DNA from: Cryobacterium shii
Lineage (GTDB): Bacteria; Actinomycetota; Actinomycetes; Actinomycetales; Microbacteriaceae
Assembly (NCBI RefSeq): GCF_004402595.1
Contig: NZ_SOFY01000009.1
Span: 1-64,000, forward strand
Length of the DNA stretch: 64,000 bases
Direction of reading: 5' to 3'
The number at the start of each line of letters is the position of its first letter. The stretch's first letter is position 1. The notes under the pieces were generated by a model that saw only the letters and a program-made list of their open reading frames with translations, was not told the origin of the DNA and did no database searches. This document shows positions 17,160-25,106 of this stretch, in pieces. Both the position numbers and the translations under genes were made by a program.

Positions 17160-17233
17160 GGGGCGGTAGCTCAGCTGGTTAGAGCAGCGGACTCATAATC
17201 CGTCGGTCCTGGGTTCAAGTCCCAGCCGCCCTA
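17160..17233 (+). tRNA. tRNA-Met (CAT)
   Basis: A 74-nt cloverleaf with acceptor arms GGGGCGG/CCGCCCT (G-U first pair), anticodon loop CTCATAA and T-arm CTGGG-TTCAAGT-CCCAG. The anticodon stem lacks the three G-C pairs of initiator tRNA, so it is elongator Met. A lysidine-modified Ile2 tRNA with the same anticodon cannot be ruled out. An integrase remnant follows, so its 3' end is the likely attachment site. Confidence 0.9.
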
Positions 17234-17283
17234 CACTGAAACATCGATTGACCAAGGTTTCTTGTCCAAGCAGACAGGACAGA

Positions 17284-17311
17284 GACTTGATGCGCTTAAC
17301 GCTTATTCAAC
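17284..17311 (+). repeat. imperfect direct repeat, left copy
   Basis: The 28-bp segment GACTTGATGCGC...ACGCTTATTCAAC matches 22845-22871 at 24 positions with one gap. It lies 50 bp after the tRNA-Met gene, and the second copy lies just beyond the nitrilase gene, so the two copies bracket the catabolic island. Confidence 0.5.
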
Positions 17312-17406
17312 GAATATTCATCGAGACCCGTTGGACGGGGGACTCCGCCGGCGCGGCGCACGACGCGTATCGGCCCATCTGGGTTGGCCTGGAACACCTA
17401 CGGGTC

Positions 17407-17631
17407 ATGAACACCGAACGTCTTTCCCTACTGGGTCTCGAGCTCCTGCTCACGACCAGCGAGCTCGCTGATTATCTGGGGGTGCAAGTGCAGGCCATCT
17501 ACGATCTGCGCACCGACGGGCGGGGCCCGTCCGGCCTTCGTGTCGGTTGGGAAATCCGGTACCGCGTCTCTGACGTCCTCTGCTGGTTGGACGATCTTCA
17601 TGAGCCCTCAGGCAGCGTGAGAACCGGTTAG
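17407..17631 (+). CDS. excisionase-like helix-turn-helix protein
   Basis: A 74-residue protein with a MerR/excisionase-type winged helix: LLTTSELADYLGVQVQAIYDL, then GPSGLRVGWEIRYRVSDVLCWLDD. Such proteins control or direct excision by a partner integrase. It sits between tRNA-Met and the integrase fragment, the typical order of an actinobacterial integrative element. ATG 17407 is chosen over the longer frame from 17248, whose extra residues have no family features. Confidence 0.7.
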   Translation: MNTERLSLLGLELLLTTSELADYLGVQVQAIYDLRTDGRGPSGLRVGWEIRYRVSDVLCWLDDLHEPSGSVRTG

Positions 17632-17642
17632 GGAGCTCGCTG

Positions 17643-17786
17643 ATGGCCGGCCGGCCGCGACTGCCGACAAGTACGTTTGGCGCCATCAAAACGGCCGAGG
17701 TCGGCACGGGTCACTACCGGGCATGGACCCGCTTCCGTGACTGGGACGGCCAGACGCGCCAGGTCACGGCCACCGGGTCGAGCCAT
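17643..17786 (+). pseudogene. tyrosine integrase, N-terminal fragment only
   Basis: From ATG 17643 the first 48 codons (beginning MAGRPRLPTSTFGAIKT, with YRAWTRFRDWDGQTRQVTATG) match the N-terminal arm-binding region of actinobacterial phage-type tyrosine integrases. The similarity stops near 17786. The frame then runs to 17993 without any core-binding or catalytic domain, so the R-H-R-Y residues are all lost. It is the remnant of an element that used the adjacent tRNA-Met. Confidence 0.7.
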
Positions 17787-17874
17787 GACGGGCTTGGCTG
17801 CCCGGTCACGTCCCGCTGGGGGTGCGGTACGCGGCGCGCCCGAGTGCGACCTGCAACCTCAAGCCGATACCTGG

Positions 17875-17902
17875 CCCAGCCACGCTCCTTAGCGTGGCTG
17901 GG
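17875..17902. repeat. perfect 12-bp stem-loop in the gap after the integrase remnant
   Basis: CCCAGCCACGCT and AGCGTGGCTGGG are exact reverse complements around a CCTT loop. A second hairpin (GAGCCCC/GGGGCTC, 17969-17986) follows. There is no T-run. They lie in the 277-bp gap 17787-18063 between the integrase remnant and the leftward APC permease gene, where no gene is seen. They may terminate the permease transcript. Confidence 0.5.
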
Positions 17903-18063
17903 CGGGGACCTTTGGCCGAGCAGCAGCCCGTTCGCAGTTTCGCAAACGAGACCCTTGCCCGCTCGAGGGAGCCCCCCTCGGGGCTCAATTTGAGGGGCGT
18001 GCCGGTTGGTGTCCGGTGCCCACTCTTCGCCTTGGCGCACGCTCTCAGAGCGCCTCGCCCTGG

Positions 18064-19437
18064 TTACTCCTTCAGATCGAGCATGGGGGTAGGCCGGCGG
18101 AAGCCGCGGGTCAAGACGAGCAGGTACACAAAGCCCACGGCCAGCCAAACGAGGCCCACGACGAGCGCGCGCGGCGACAGGCTGGTCCAGAGCCAGAACG
18201 TGAGCACAACGCCGATGGCCGGAACGAATAGGTAATTGAGCGTTTGCAGCCCTCCTCGCTTCCTCAGGCCGAAGAAGTGGTGCTTTATCACCGACAGGTT
18301 GACCGCGCTGAAAGCGATGAGTGCGCCAAAGCTGATCATCTCGGCCAAGAGCCCGAGGTCGATCACCACGGCAAGCAGCGACACGATTGAAACTGTCAAG
18401 ATCGAAAGCACAGGTGTGTCGAAGCGCGCGCTGAGTCGACCGAAGATCCGCGACGGGAGGACACCATCTCGTCCCATAGCGAAGAGAATGCGGGCGACAG
18501 AGGCCTGCGAAGTCAGGGCGGAACCAGCCGCACCGGCGATATAAGCGGCGAGGAACAAGGTCGAAAGGAACGCACCGCCTGCCTGGGCGACCACGTCAAG
18601 AGCTGCGGAGTCCACGCTGGTAAAGGCGTGGCTCGGCAGGATGAGGTGGCTCACATATGCCAACCCGATGAAAGTCACTCCAGCAATGAGGGTGATGATC
18701 ATGATTGCGCGGGGCAGGCTCTTCTTCGGATCGCGGGTCTCCTCGGCAAGCGTGGAGACGGAGTCGAAACCCAGAAACGATAGGCAGAGTACAGCAGCAC
18801 CGGCGGCCAACGGCCCGAATCCGGGAGCCGTACCGTTCCCGACGAAGGGTGCGAGCAAGTCGACGCTCGTTCCGCGCCCGATGGTTGCCGCCGCCACACC
18901 CACGAAGGCGACGATGAAGATCGCCTGCACGGCGATGACGACCACGTTCGCGCGGGCTACGGACGCGATCCCAACGATGTTGAGAATGGTCACGAGTGCG
19001 ATCGAAGCCAGCACGAAGGTCCAAGCAGGAACGCTCGGAACGGCCGCATTCAAGTAGATCCCGATAACCACGTAATTGATCATGGGCAGGAACAAGTAGT
19101 CCAGCATGAGCGACCACCCGGTCAGGAAACCGACCGCTGGTCCGAAACTGCGCTGAGTGTAGGTGTACGCAGATCCGGCAAGCGGAAACGCACGTGCCAT
19201 TTGGCCGTATGAACGCGCCGTGAAGACCATCGCAACCAAGGTGATCAGATACGCCAACGGCAGGCGCCCGCCGGTCATCTGAGTGACGATGCCGTAGGTG
19301 GTGAACACGGTGAGTGGCACCATGTAAACGAGGCCGAACAGCACAAGCGAGGGCACTCCCAGTACCCGGCGCAGTTGCCCCTGGCTGGTAGCGACTTCCG
19401 CCGAGGCGGCAGGTACAGCGGTGGACTCTGTCGTCAT
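18064..19437 (-). CDS. APC-family amino acid/polyamine permease
   Basis: A 457-residue permease with about 12 spans. The APC signature lies in the first helices (VLFGLVYMVPLTVFTTYGIV) and in FPLAGSAYTYTQRSFGPAVGF. The middle region FLGFDSVSTLAEETRDPKKSLPRAI is the conserved helix 6 to loop 6 segment. The subgroup resembles putrescine importer PuuP-like proteins. ATG 19437 has a strong purine-rich RBS (AGAAGAGAGAAG). It is 49 bp downstream of the amidohydrolase gene on the same strand, so the two are probably co-transcribed. Confidence 0.88.
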   Translation of the reverse strand: MTTESTAVPAASAEVATSQGQLRRVLGVPSLVLFGLVYMVPLTVFTTYGIVTQMTGGRLPLAYLITLVAMVFTARSYGQMARAFPLAGSAYTYTQRSFGPAVGFLTGWSLMLDYLFLPMINYVVIGIYLNAAVPSVPAWTFVLASIALVTILNIVGIASVARANVVVIAVQAIFIVAFVGVAAATIGRGTSVDLLAPFVGNGTAPGFGPLAAGAAVLCLSFLGFDSVSTLAEETRDPKKSLPRAIMIITLIAGVTFIGLAYVSHLILPSHAFTSVDSAALDVVAQAGGAFLSTLFLAAYIAGAAGSALTSQASVARILFAMGRDGVLPSRIFGRLSARFDTPVLSILTVSIVSLLAVVIDLGLLAEMISFGALIAFSAVNLSVIKHHFFGLRKRGGLQTLNYLFVPAIGVVLTFWLWTSLSPRALVVGLVWLAVGFVYLLVLTRGFRRPTPMLDLKE

Positions 19438-19486
19438 GGATCTTCTCTCTTCTTCTAGTGTTCGCGATTGTTTCGACCCACGGCAT

Positions 19487-21154
19487 TCACCGCTGGAACG
19501 TCGGCGCACCTGCGAGGTAGGTGGCACGGATACCGGTCAATGGCAGTTCGGTGGGGCAAACCGTCCTGGGGTCCCGGGCGAGCCAAACCAGGTCTGCGCT
19601 GGCGCCCACGCGGATTTCGCCCCACGGCGCCTGCGTTCGCGCGGCACCGGCTTGACTGGCCACGCCGCTTGTGTAGGCGGCGAGGGCGGTTTCGGCGTCG
19701 AGCCGTTGCTCTGGCATCCAGCCACCTGCCGGTTCGCCGTCGATCGTGGCCCGGGAGACCGCGATGCCGATGCCCTCCAGGGGAGACGCCGACGAGCAGG
19801 GCCAGTCCGAACCGAATGCCAGCGTTGCCCCAGTTTCGACGAGAGTGCGCATCTGATACTGCCGATCCGTGCGCTCGAGCCCCAAGCGAGGGACCGTGAG
19901 TACAGTCATCAGAGCGTCCATCTGCGCCCAGAGCGGCTGCATCACAGCTATCACATCGAGTTCCTTGAACCGGGGGAGGTCATCCGCGGCCGCAAGTTGC
20001 ACATGCGCGATCACCGGCCGGCGATCCGCTGGCCCGTTCACACGCCGGGCGAGCTCGATGGCGTCCAAGGCACGTCGAACGGCCGCGTCTCCTATCGCGT
20101 GGATATGAGCCTGGAACCCGGCTGCGTCGATTGCGGTGACTGAATCGGCGAGGTGTTCGGCCGTCCAAACGAGCATCCCGTGCCCATGCAGGCCGGAGCA
20201 GTACGGCTCGAGCAGCGCGCCAGTCTCATTCTCGACGACGCCGTCAGCGAAGAACTTCACGCTGTTCGCGGTGAGTAGGGGGTGCCCCAGAAGCTCGACC
20301 TGCCTCCGTGCTTCGATCATGGCGGGAAGCGAAGCGGGAAAGTGGCGCGGGTCAGCGAGCAGTGCGAGGTTGACCCGGGTCGACAGTGCACCGCGGCGCG
20401 CGGCCTCCAGGTAGACGACGACGTCGGCCGGCTCAACCCAGGCGTCCTGCACCCACGTCACTCCCAGCTCGGCGAAGTGCTTGGTCGCTCGGCGGAGCGC
20501 ATCGATCTGCTCGTCGAAGCTGAAGCCGGGGCTGACGGTTGTGAGGAGTTCTATGGCCCCCCACTCCCGCAGAATGCCGAGCGGGCTCCCGTCCGCCCGT
20601 CTTGGGATCTCGCCGAGTTCCGGTTCCGGTGTGTTCGCGTCGATGCCGGCGCGTTCAAGGGCCAGCGAGTTGCACCAGACGGTGTGGTAGTCCCAGGCGC
20701 GCAGCATGACCGGTCGGTCGGAGAGTGCTTCATCCAGCCATCGTGCGTCGAACAAGCCGCCGGGTGTGAGGGATCCGTCGTAGGAAGCGCCGATGATCCA
20801 CTCTTTCTGTGGGTGCTTTTCGGCATAGCGGCGCACCTCAGCGACGATCTCGGCGATACTCGTGCAGGCGCGCACGCTCGGCCCGTTTTCCTCGAGACCA
20901 CCGAAGAGCGGATGGGCGTGCCCCTCTCCGAAGGAAGGCATCAGGAAGCCGCCATCGAGGTCGACGACCTCGAAGGTCGCTGGGGTGGGGGACAACAGGT
21001 TCTGGTGCATCAGTTCACGGGCGTCATCATCGAGGGCCGCGATACGCCCCTCGCTCACGAGCACGGCGGTTGCCTCGGGCACCCCCGCACCCAACCAGGC
21101 GGTTCCGCCGATGAAAAATGTCAGGGCGGGGTCGGGAGCAATCAGTTCTGACAC
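19487..21154 (-). CDS. YtcJ-type metal-dependent amidohydrolase
   Basis: Amidohydrolase_3 family enzyme, 555 residues. The metal-binding motif reads GEGHAHP near residue 78. Later ligands appear in AHIHAIGDAAVRRAL and VIAHVQLAAADDL, and the final Asp in LAFGSDWPCSSASPLEGI. The C-terminal beta-sandwich strand VGASADLVWLARDP closes the fold. These enzymes hydrolyse C-N bonds of amides, often N-acyl or hydantoin-like compounds; the substrate here is unknown. It starts at GTG 21154 with an AGGAGA site, divergent from the TetR gene across a shared operator. Confidence 0.88.
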   Translation of the reverse strand: MSELIAPDPALTFFIGGTAWLGAGVPEATAVLVSEGRIAALDDDARELMHQNLLSPTPATFEVVDLDGGFLMPSFGEGHAHPLFGGLEENGPSVRACTSIAEIVAEVRRYAEKHPQKEWIIGASYDGSLTPGGLFDARWLDEALSDRPVMLRAWDYHTVWCNSLALERAGIDANTPEPELGEIPRRADGSPLGILREWGAIELLTTVSPGFSFDEQIDALRRATKHFAELGVTWVQDAWVEPADVVVYLEAARRGALSTRVNLALLADPRHFPASLPAMIEARRQVELLGHPLLTANSVKFFADGVVENETGALLEPYCSGLHGHGMLVWTAEHLADSVTAIDAAGFQAHIHAIGDAAVRRALDAIELARRVNGPADRRPVIAHVQLAAADDLPRFKELDVIAVMQPLWAQMDALMTVLTVPRLGLERTDRQYQMRTLVETGATLAFGSDWPCSSASPLEGIGIAVSRATIDGEPAGGWMPEQRLDAETALAAYTSGVASQAGAARTQAPWGEIRVGASADLVWLARDPRTVCPTELPLTGIRATYLAGAPTFQR

Positions 21155-21190
21155 GGTGAGTCTCCTTGATTCTCGCAGTGCGTTTTTTCG

Positions 21191-21209
21191 ATACGAACGT
21201 TGTTCGTAT
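21191..21209. promoter_or_regulatory. perfect palindromic operator between amidohydrolase and TetR genes
   Basis: ATACGAAC-GTT-GTTCGTAT is an exact 8-bp inverted repeat with a 3-bp spacer. It lies 36 bp before the amidohydrolase start and 59 bp before the TetR start. Size and position fit an operator bound by the adjacent TetR protein to control both directions. Confidence 0.8.
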
Positions 21210-21268
21210 TGAGTAGAGTATGGGTTCGGACTCCTCGGGGGAAGAACCAGTTTTCAGGGAGGTGCTCT

Positions 21269-21904
21269 GTGTCGCTGTCGAAACGACAGATTGTGATTGC
21301 CGCGCTCGAACTCGCGGAGAAGCAGGGCGCCGAACGGCTCACAATGCGCAGCCTCGCAGCGAACCTGGATCGACGGCCATCGTCGCTCTACAATCACATC
21401 TCCGGTCGGGATGATCTGATCGAAGGGATGCGGGCACTCGTCGTCGAGGAAATCGACACCTCCGTCTTCGCAGTCAAAGGTTGGGACGATGCCGTCATTG
21501 TCTGGGCTGAGTCCTACCTGTCTGCCTTTGCGGCGCGACCGAGCTGCATTCGCCTCTTGGCCACCACGCCCATCACCGATCCTTCCACGTTGCGCATGTA
21601 CGACATCGTGGTGAGCGCCCTTGTGCGCGGCGGTTGGGCCGACGGTGACGCGGTCGCTGTCATGCGGACGATTGAGGCACTCGTGCTCGGTTCCGCGCTC
21701 GACGCGATCGCACCGAGTTCGTTGCTGTCACTGGATGCTGTTCCGTTAGAACTCGAGGCCCTCCGTCGATCACTCGAGCCAGGACACCGAGACCGTGCGG
21801 GGGCCCGGGCGGCGTTCGTGCTGGGGATGGAAGCGCTTGTCGAGGGTCTGCGCGTACGTCTTGCCGCCGAGCGATCCAGCTCCGGGCCTCCGGGCCAAAC
21901 ATGA
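21269..21904 (+). CDS. TetR-family transcriptional regulator
   Basis: A 211-residue regulator with an N-terminal helix-turn-helix (KRQIVIAALELAEKQGAERLT, then MRSLAANLDRRPSSLYNHISGRDDLIEGM) and an all-helical ligand-binding domain of the TetR_C type. GTG 21269 is preceded by AGGGAGG, the best RBS in the area; the open frame upstream to 21200 lies in the operator region and is excluded. It probably represses itself and the divergent amidohydrolase-permease pair until the amide substrate or a product binds. Confidence 0.9.
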   Translation: MSLSKRQIVIAALELAEKQGAERLTMRSLAANLDRRPSSLYNHISGRDDLIEGMRALVVEEIDTSVFAVKGWDDAVIVWAESYLSAFAARPSCIRLLATTPITDPSTLRMYDIVVSALVRGGWADGDAVAVMRTIEALVLGSALDAIAPSSLLSLDAVPLELEALRRSLEPGHRDRAGARAAFVLGMEALVEGLRVRLAAERSSSGPPGQT

Positions 21905-21961
21905 AAATGACCACACGGTAACTAGTCCATGCGTGCATATAGCTCACACCGAAAGGTAGAC

Positions 21962-22762
21962 ATGAAACTCTCCATCGCTGGATTGCAGACCGCGGGTTCC
22001 CCAGGGAACGTCGCCTCCAATCTCGGAGAACTGAGGGCAGCGGCGAGAACAACGAAGGCGGGTGGGGGAGAGCTCCTGATCACCCCCGAACTCTTCCTCA
22101 CTGGATACAACCTCGGCGACAAGCTGTTCGATTTGGCCAAGTTGGATCTGCTCATCAAGGTGCAAGAGATCGCGCGGGAGGAGGGTCTCGCGATGATCGT
22201 GGGGCTGCCAGAGTACGAGGAGGATCGCCTCTACAACTCAGTTGTCTTCCTGGACGAGGGCGGCGCGGTGCTCGGTCATTACCGCAAGACGCACCTGTTC
22301 GGCAGCCTCGACCGGGAGCTCTTCACCCGCGGCGAGCAGCTCGTATCCACTGTGGACTATCGAGGTGTTCGTCTAGCCATGCTCATTTGCTACGACGTTG
22401 AGTTCCCCGAGACCGTTCGCGCCGCGGCGTTGGCGGGAGCTCATGCGGTCATTGTTGCGACCGCGCAGATGACGCCGTTCAAATTCATCGCAGAGCAGCT
22501 CATTCCAGTGCGCGCCTGGGAAAACCAGATCTACATGGCCTACGTCAACCATGACGGAGAGGAAGGCGACCTCGCCTACGTCGGTCGCAGCTCGATTGTG
22601 GACCCCTATGCGAGGGTGCTCGACTCGATCGTGCACGGCACACGGATACTGACCGCGGTCATCGATACAGAAATCGTCGACCAAGCTCGCCTCCGAAACC
22701 CGTATCTAAACGACCGTAGACCAGACCTCTACGACCCGTCGGCGTCAGCCCAAACCGTTTGA
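21962..22762 (+). CDS. nitrilase-superfamily amidase
   Basis: Carbon-nitrogen hydrolase of 266 residues. The catalytic triad is visible: Glu43 (TPELFLTGY), Lys109 (YRKTHLFG) and Cys143 (LICYDVEFPE). The motif combination resembles 5-aminopentanamidase and other short omega-amidases. An AAAGG site precedes ATG 21962. It lies 57 bp after the TetR gene on the same strand. Together with the APC permease and the amidohydrolase it forms a plausible uptake and two-step hydrolysis route for an amide or lactam-like compound; that pathway is inferred. Confidence 0.88.
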   Translation: MKLSIAGLQTAGSPGNVASNLGELRAAARTTKAGGGELLITPELFLTGYNLGDKLFDLAKLDLLIKVQEIAREEGLAMIVGLPEYEEDRLYNSVVFLDEGGAVLGHYRKTHLFGSLDRELFTRGEQLVSTVDYRGVRLAMLICYDVEFPETVRAAALAGAHAVIVATAQMTPFKFIAEQLIPVRAWENQIYMAYVNHDGEEGDLAYVGRSSIVDPYARVLDSIVHGTRILTAVIDTEIVDQARLRNPYLNDRRPDLYDPSASAQTV

Positions 22763-22844
22763 TCCCTGTCGCACCAGACGGACTGAGAGAACTATTGGCT
22801 GCATTCTCCAAAGAGTCTAGAGCGGCCCACCGTCTGGGTCTGGG

Positions 22845-22871
22845 GACTTGATGCGCGCACGTTTATTCAAC
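22845..22871 (+). repeat. imperfect direct repeat, right copy
   Basis: Partner of 17284-17311, in the same orientation. It shares an exact first 12 bases (GACTTGATGCGC) and last 9 bases (TTATTCAAC). It marks the point where intact island genes stop and recombinase and permease debris begins. Confidence 0.5.
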
Positions 22872-22963
22872 ACCGGTTTGTGAGCTCGAGCGCATCCCGC
22901 TCGCTCATCTCCGAGATTCCAGGTATTGCCCCATTGCGTATTATCGTTTGAACGCCAGGCGCG

Positions 22964-23095
22964 AACACCGTGCATGACCTCACCGACCGGGGCACCGGTC
23001 CCAAGCTGCTCACCGGAGAGGGCGCAGCGATCGACACCACGATCGCATCCGGCAAGGTCCCCGGGATCTTCGCAGCTCTCGCCGAGTTCGAGCGG
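22964..23095 (+). pseudogene. serine recombinase (resolvase/invertase) internal fragment
   Basis: A 44-codon stretch reads [20 protein letters not shown], then [19 protein letters not shown] and AEFER. This is the resolvase catalytic-domain segment between the active-site helix and the long E helix. The catalytic Ser region upstream and the DNA-binding domain downstream are both missing, and a TGA closes the frame upstream. It abuts the broken permease gene on the opposite strand. Confidence 0.75.
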
Positions 23096-23099
23096 CCCT

Positions 23100-24403
23100 C
23101 CTCTCTGAGCGCACAGGAGTCCGAGGGATGCACCTCCAGGAAGATGATCGGTGAACCTGGCGGGATGTTACCGAACCGTCGCTCGTCACGGCTCTTGACC
23201 CGGTACTCGGCCTCGGTGTCTTCGTCGGGTTCGTGGGAAATGATACGGATGACGTCGTAGTCCTCAGCATCTGATGTCACAAAGTCGAGCGCGTGGGAAT
23301 CCAACACTACGGAGGTCGCCCGCAGCTCGAAAGAGCGTCGCACCCGGGAGAGGATCGACGTGGTCATGATGGCGAGGATGAAGAGCGCAGCGATCCGCAC
23401 GCTGTCCGGGCGTTCGATGACGTTGGCGATCGTCGTGTAGATAAGGATCAGCGCCGTGATGCCGAACCCGACTGCGCTCCAGCGTTGTCCCTTGCGCCGG
23501 GCGGAGAGGGTCACCGCGACGGCGGCCGAGGTCATCAGCACGAGCACTCCGGTGGCGTACGCGCCGCCCTGGGCGTCGACGCTCGCCTGGAAGGCGACAG
23601 TGATGAGGAAGGCAATCGCGGTGAAGACGAGCACAAGCGGTCGAACGGCCGGCGCCCACTGCGGCGCCATGCCGTACCGCGGCAGATATCGCGGCACGAG
23701 ATTGAGCAGACCGGCCATCGCTGACGCACCGGCGAACCACAGGATGCAGATGGTGCTGGGGTCGTAGACGGACCCGAAAAACGGACCGAGGTACTCGTGA
23801 GCGAGATACGCAAGGGCGCGACCGTTGGCCGGGCCGCCGGGCTGGAAGTCCTTCTGTGGAATCAGCAGGGTCGTGACGAGACTGGACGTGATCAGGAAGC
23901 CACTCATGATCAGAGCCGCCGTGGTCAGGAGTCGCTTGGTGCCGCGGATCCGGCCCGCGGGGTCATCCTCGGTATCGGTCGCGTCCCCGGTCACTTGCGG
24001 CATCACGGCGACCTCGGTCTCGAATCCGGACAGGCCCAGGGCTAGCTTGGGGAAAACCAGCAGGGCGATGCCCACCATGACGAGCGGGTTTGCGTGTTGC
24101 TCGGTGAGTGCCGCCCACCAATCAGTAATCAAGTCGCGTGTTCGGCGACATGACCGATGGCCACCACGATCACCACCAGGTTGAGGAGCAGATAGATCGC
24201 GACGAGCACAACTGCGATACCGATGGCCTCTTTGAAGCCGAGGAGGAAGACGATGCTGAGGAGCGCGACGAGGAAGAGTGTGACCAGCACCTCCTGGCCC
24301 TGCATCCAGGACGGGGCGAACGGATTCTCGATAGCGTGCGCCGCGGCGTCTGCCGCGGACAGGGTGATGGTGATCATGAAGTCCGTGGCGGCGAAGCCTG
24401 AAG
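23100..24403 (-). pseudogene. broken APC-type transporter (truncated at both ends and frameshifted)
   Basis: Two minus-strand frames together encode the middle and later part of a large amino-acid transporter of the type common in actinobacteria. The first begins near [19 protein letters not shown] and ends at a TGA at 24129-24131. The second resumes at once with [19 protein letters not shown] and continues to FLEV. One base is missing at the join. The true N-terminus is lost at about 24403, where the sequence changes to an unrelated open frame (24374-24571). The C-terminus is lost at about 23100, at the recombinase fragment. It cannot be functional. Confidence 0.8.
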
Positions 24404-24626
24404 GCCGTTGCGAAGGTAGTCGACCGCCTCGTCGAGAGATTCCCTCATAGTCCGCGGCCCAGCTTCGGGCGGGCGGTCCTTGAAGAGCACAAGGCTTTGG
24501 ATGGACGTCCGATCCGAGAATACGTGCCCGTGCTGGTTGAACACAGGGCCAAAGGACGGCTGCGCCTTCACGACGCAACAAAAACGTCATAGGCCTAGAG
24601 GTGAACGATGCGCGCGTGACGAGCGG

Positions 24627-24890
24627 TCAGGCAGCGGTGCTGTCGTTTCGCGCCTCGCGCCTCAGACGGGTGCGTGCAGCATGCTCAACTAAATTGGGTA
24701 CGTAGGCACGAATAGGGTTTTCCGAGAGAGCACGATATCCCTCGCGGACGGTCTCAGTGATGTGATCTCGGGGCGTACCCGGGAAATGTTGCGAGAGCCG
24801 GTCAACCATTGGACCCACCGTAGTGGGGTCTTGCTCAATTGGGGTCACAAGCTGAGTCTGTCGCAAAGCCGGTTCATCGCCAAAGACCAT
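24627..24890 (-). CDS. small three-helix-bundle dimerisation-domain protein
   Basis: An 87-residue protein whose core (MVDRLSQHFPGTPRDHITET, then LSENPIRAYVPNLVEHAAR) matches the three-helix bundle dimerisation domain found in small actinobacterial proteins of unknown function. It has no signal peptide or cofactor motif. ATG 24890 is the best internal start, because the longer frame adds unrelated Arg/Ser-rich residues. It stands alone between debris and mgtA. GC is lower than in the core genes. Confidence 0.6.
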   Translation of the reverse strand: MVFGDEPALRQTQLVTPIEQDPTTVGPMVDRLSQHFPGTPRDHITETVREGYRALSENPIRAYVPNLVEHAARTRLRREARNDSTAA

Positions 24891-25106
24891 GCCAAACGCC
24901 CCCGTAGACCGATTTGCGTGCTCCGCACTTTGTCGACACCGTTCGTCACGCCGAATCGACCTCGACGACGTAGTCGATGTGGGCGCATCCCTCATCGCGG
25001 GACCCGAGAACGATATTGCCGACCTCGAAATCCAGCGGTTCGACGGCGAGCTCTCGCGTGAAGTTCCGTCCCGCGGCCTAGATCCTGATTCCGCATGTGG
25101 CCGCCA
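24891..25106. other. 216-bp gap with a short unassigned minus-strand frame
   Basis: The minus strand has an open stretch from about 25080 to a TGA at 24946-24948, encoding ...FTRELAVEPLDFEVGNIVLG... It reads like real protein but has a stop just upstream and no start. I do not recognise it; it may be a gene tail left by deletion. Confidence 0.3.

Noticed and set aside
17905-17918. GGGACCTTTGGCCG as a third DevR-like box
   Set aside because: It has three mismatches to the consensus and lies between an integrase remnant and the 3' end of a permease gene, not at a promoter.
22774-22837. Inverted repeat CCAGACGG/CCGTCTGG after the nitrilase gene
   Set aside because: Only 8 bp with a 48-nt loop and no T-run; too weak to call a terminator or site.
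22867-23099. C-terminal 75 codons of the minus-strand transporter frame
   Set aside because: They are the antisense of the recombinase fragment and adjacent noise, not transporter sequence.
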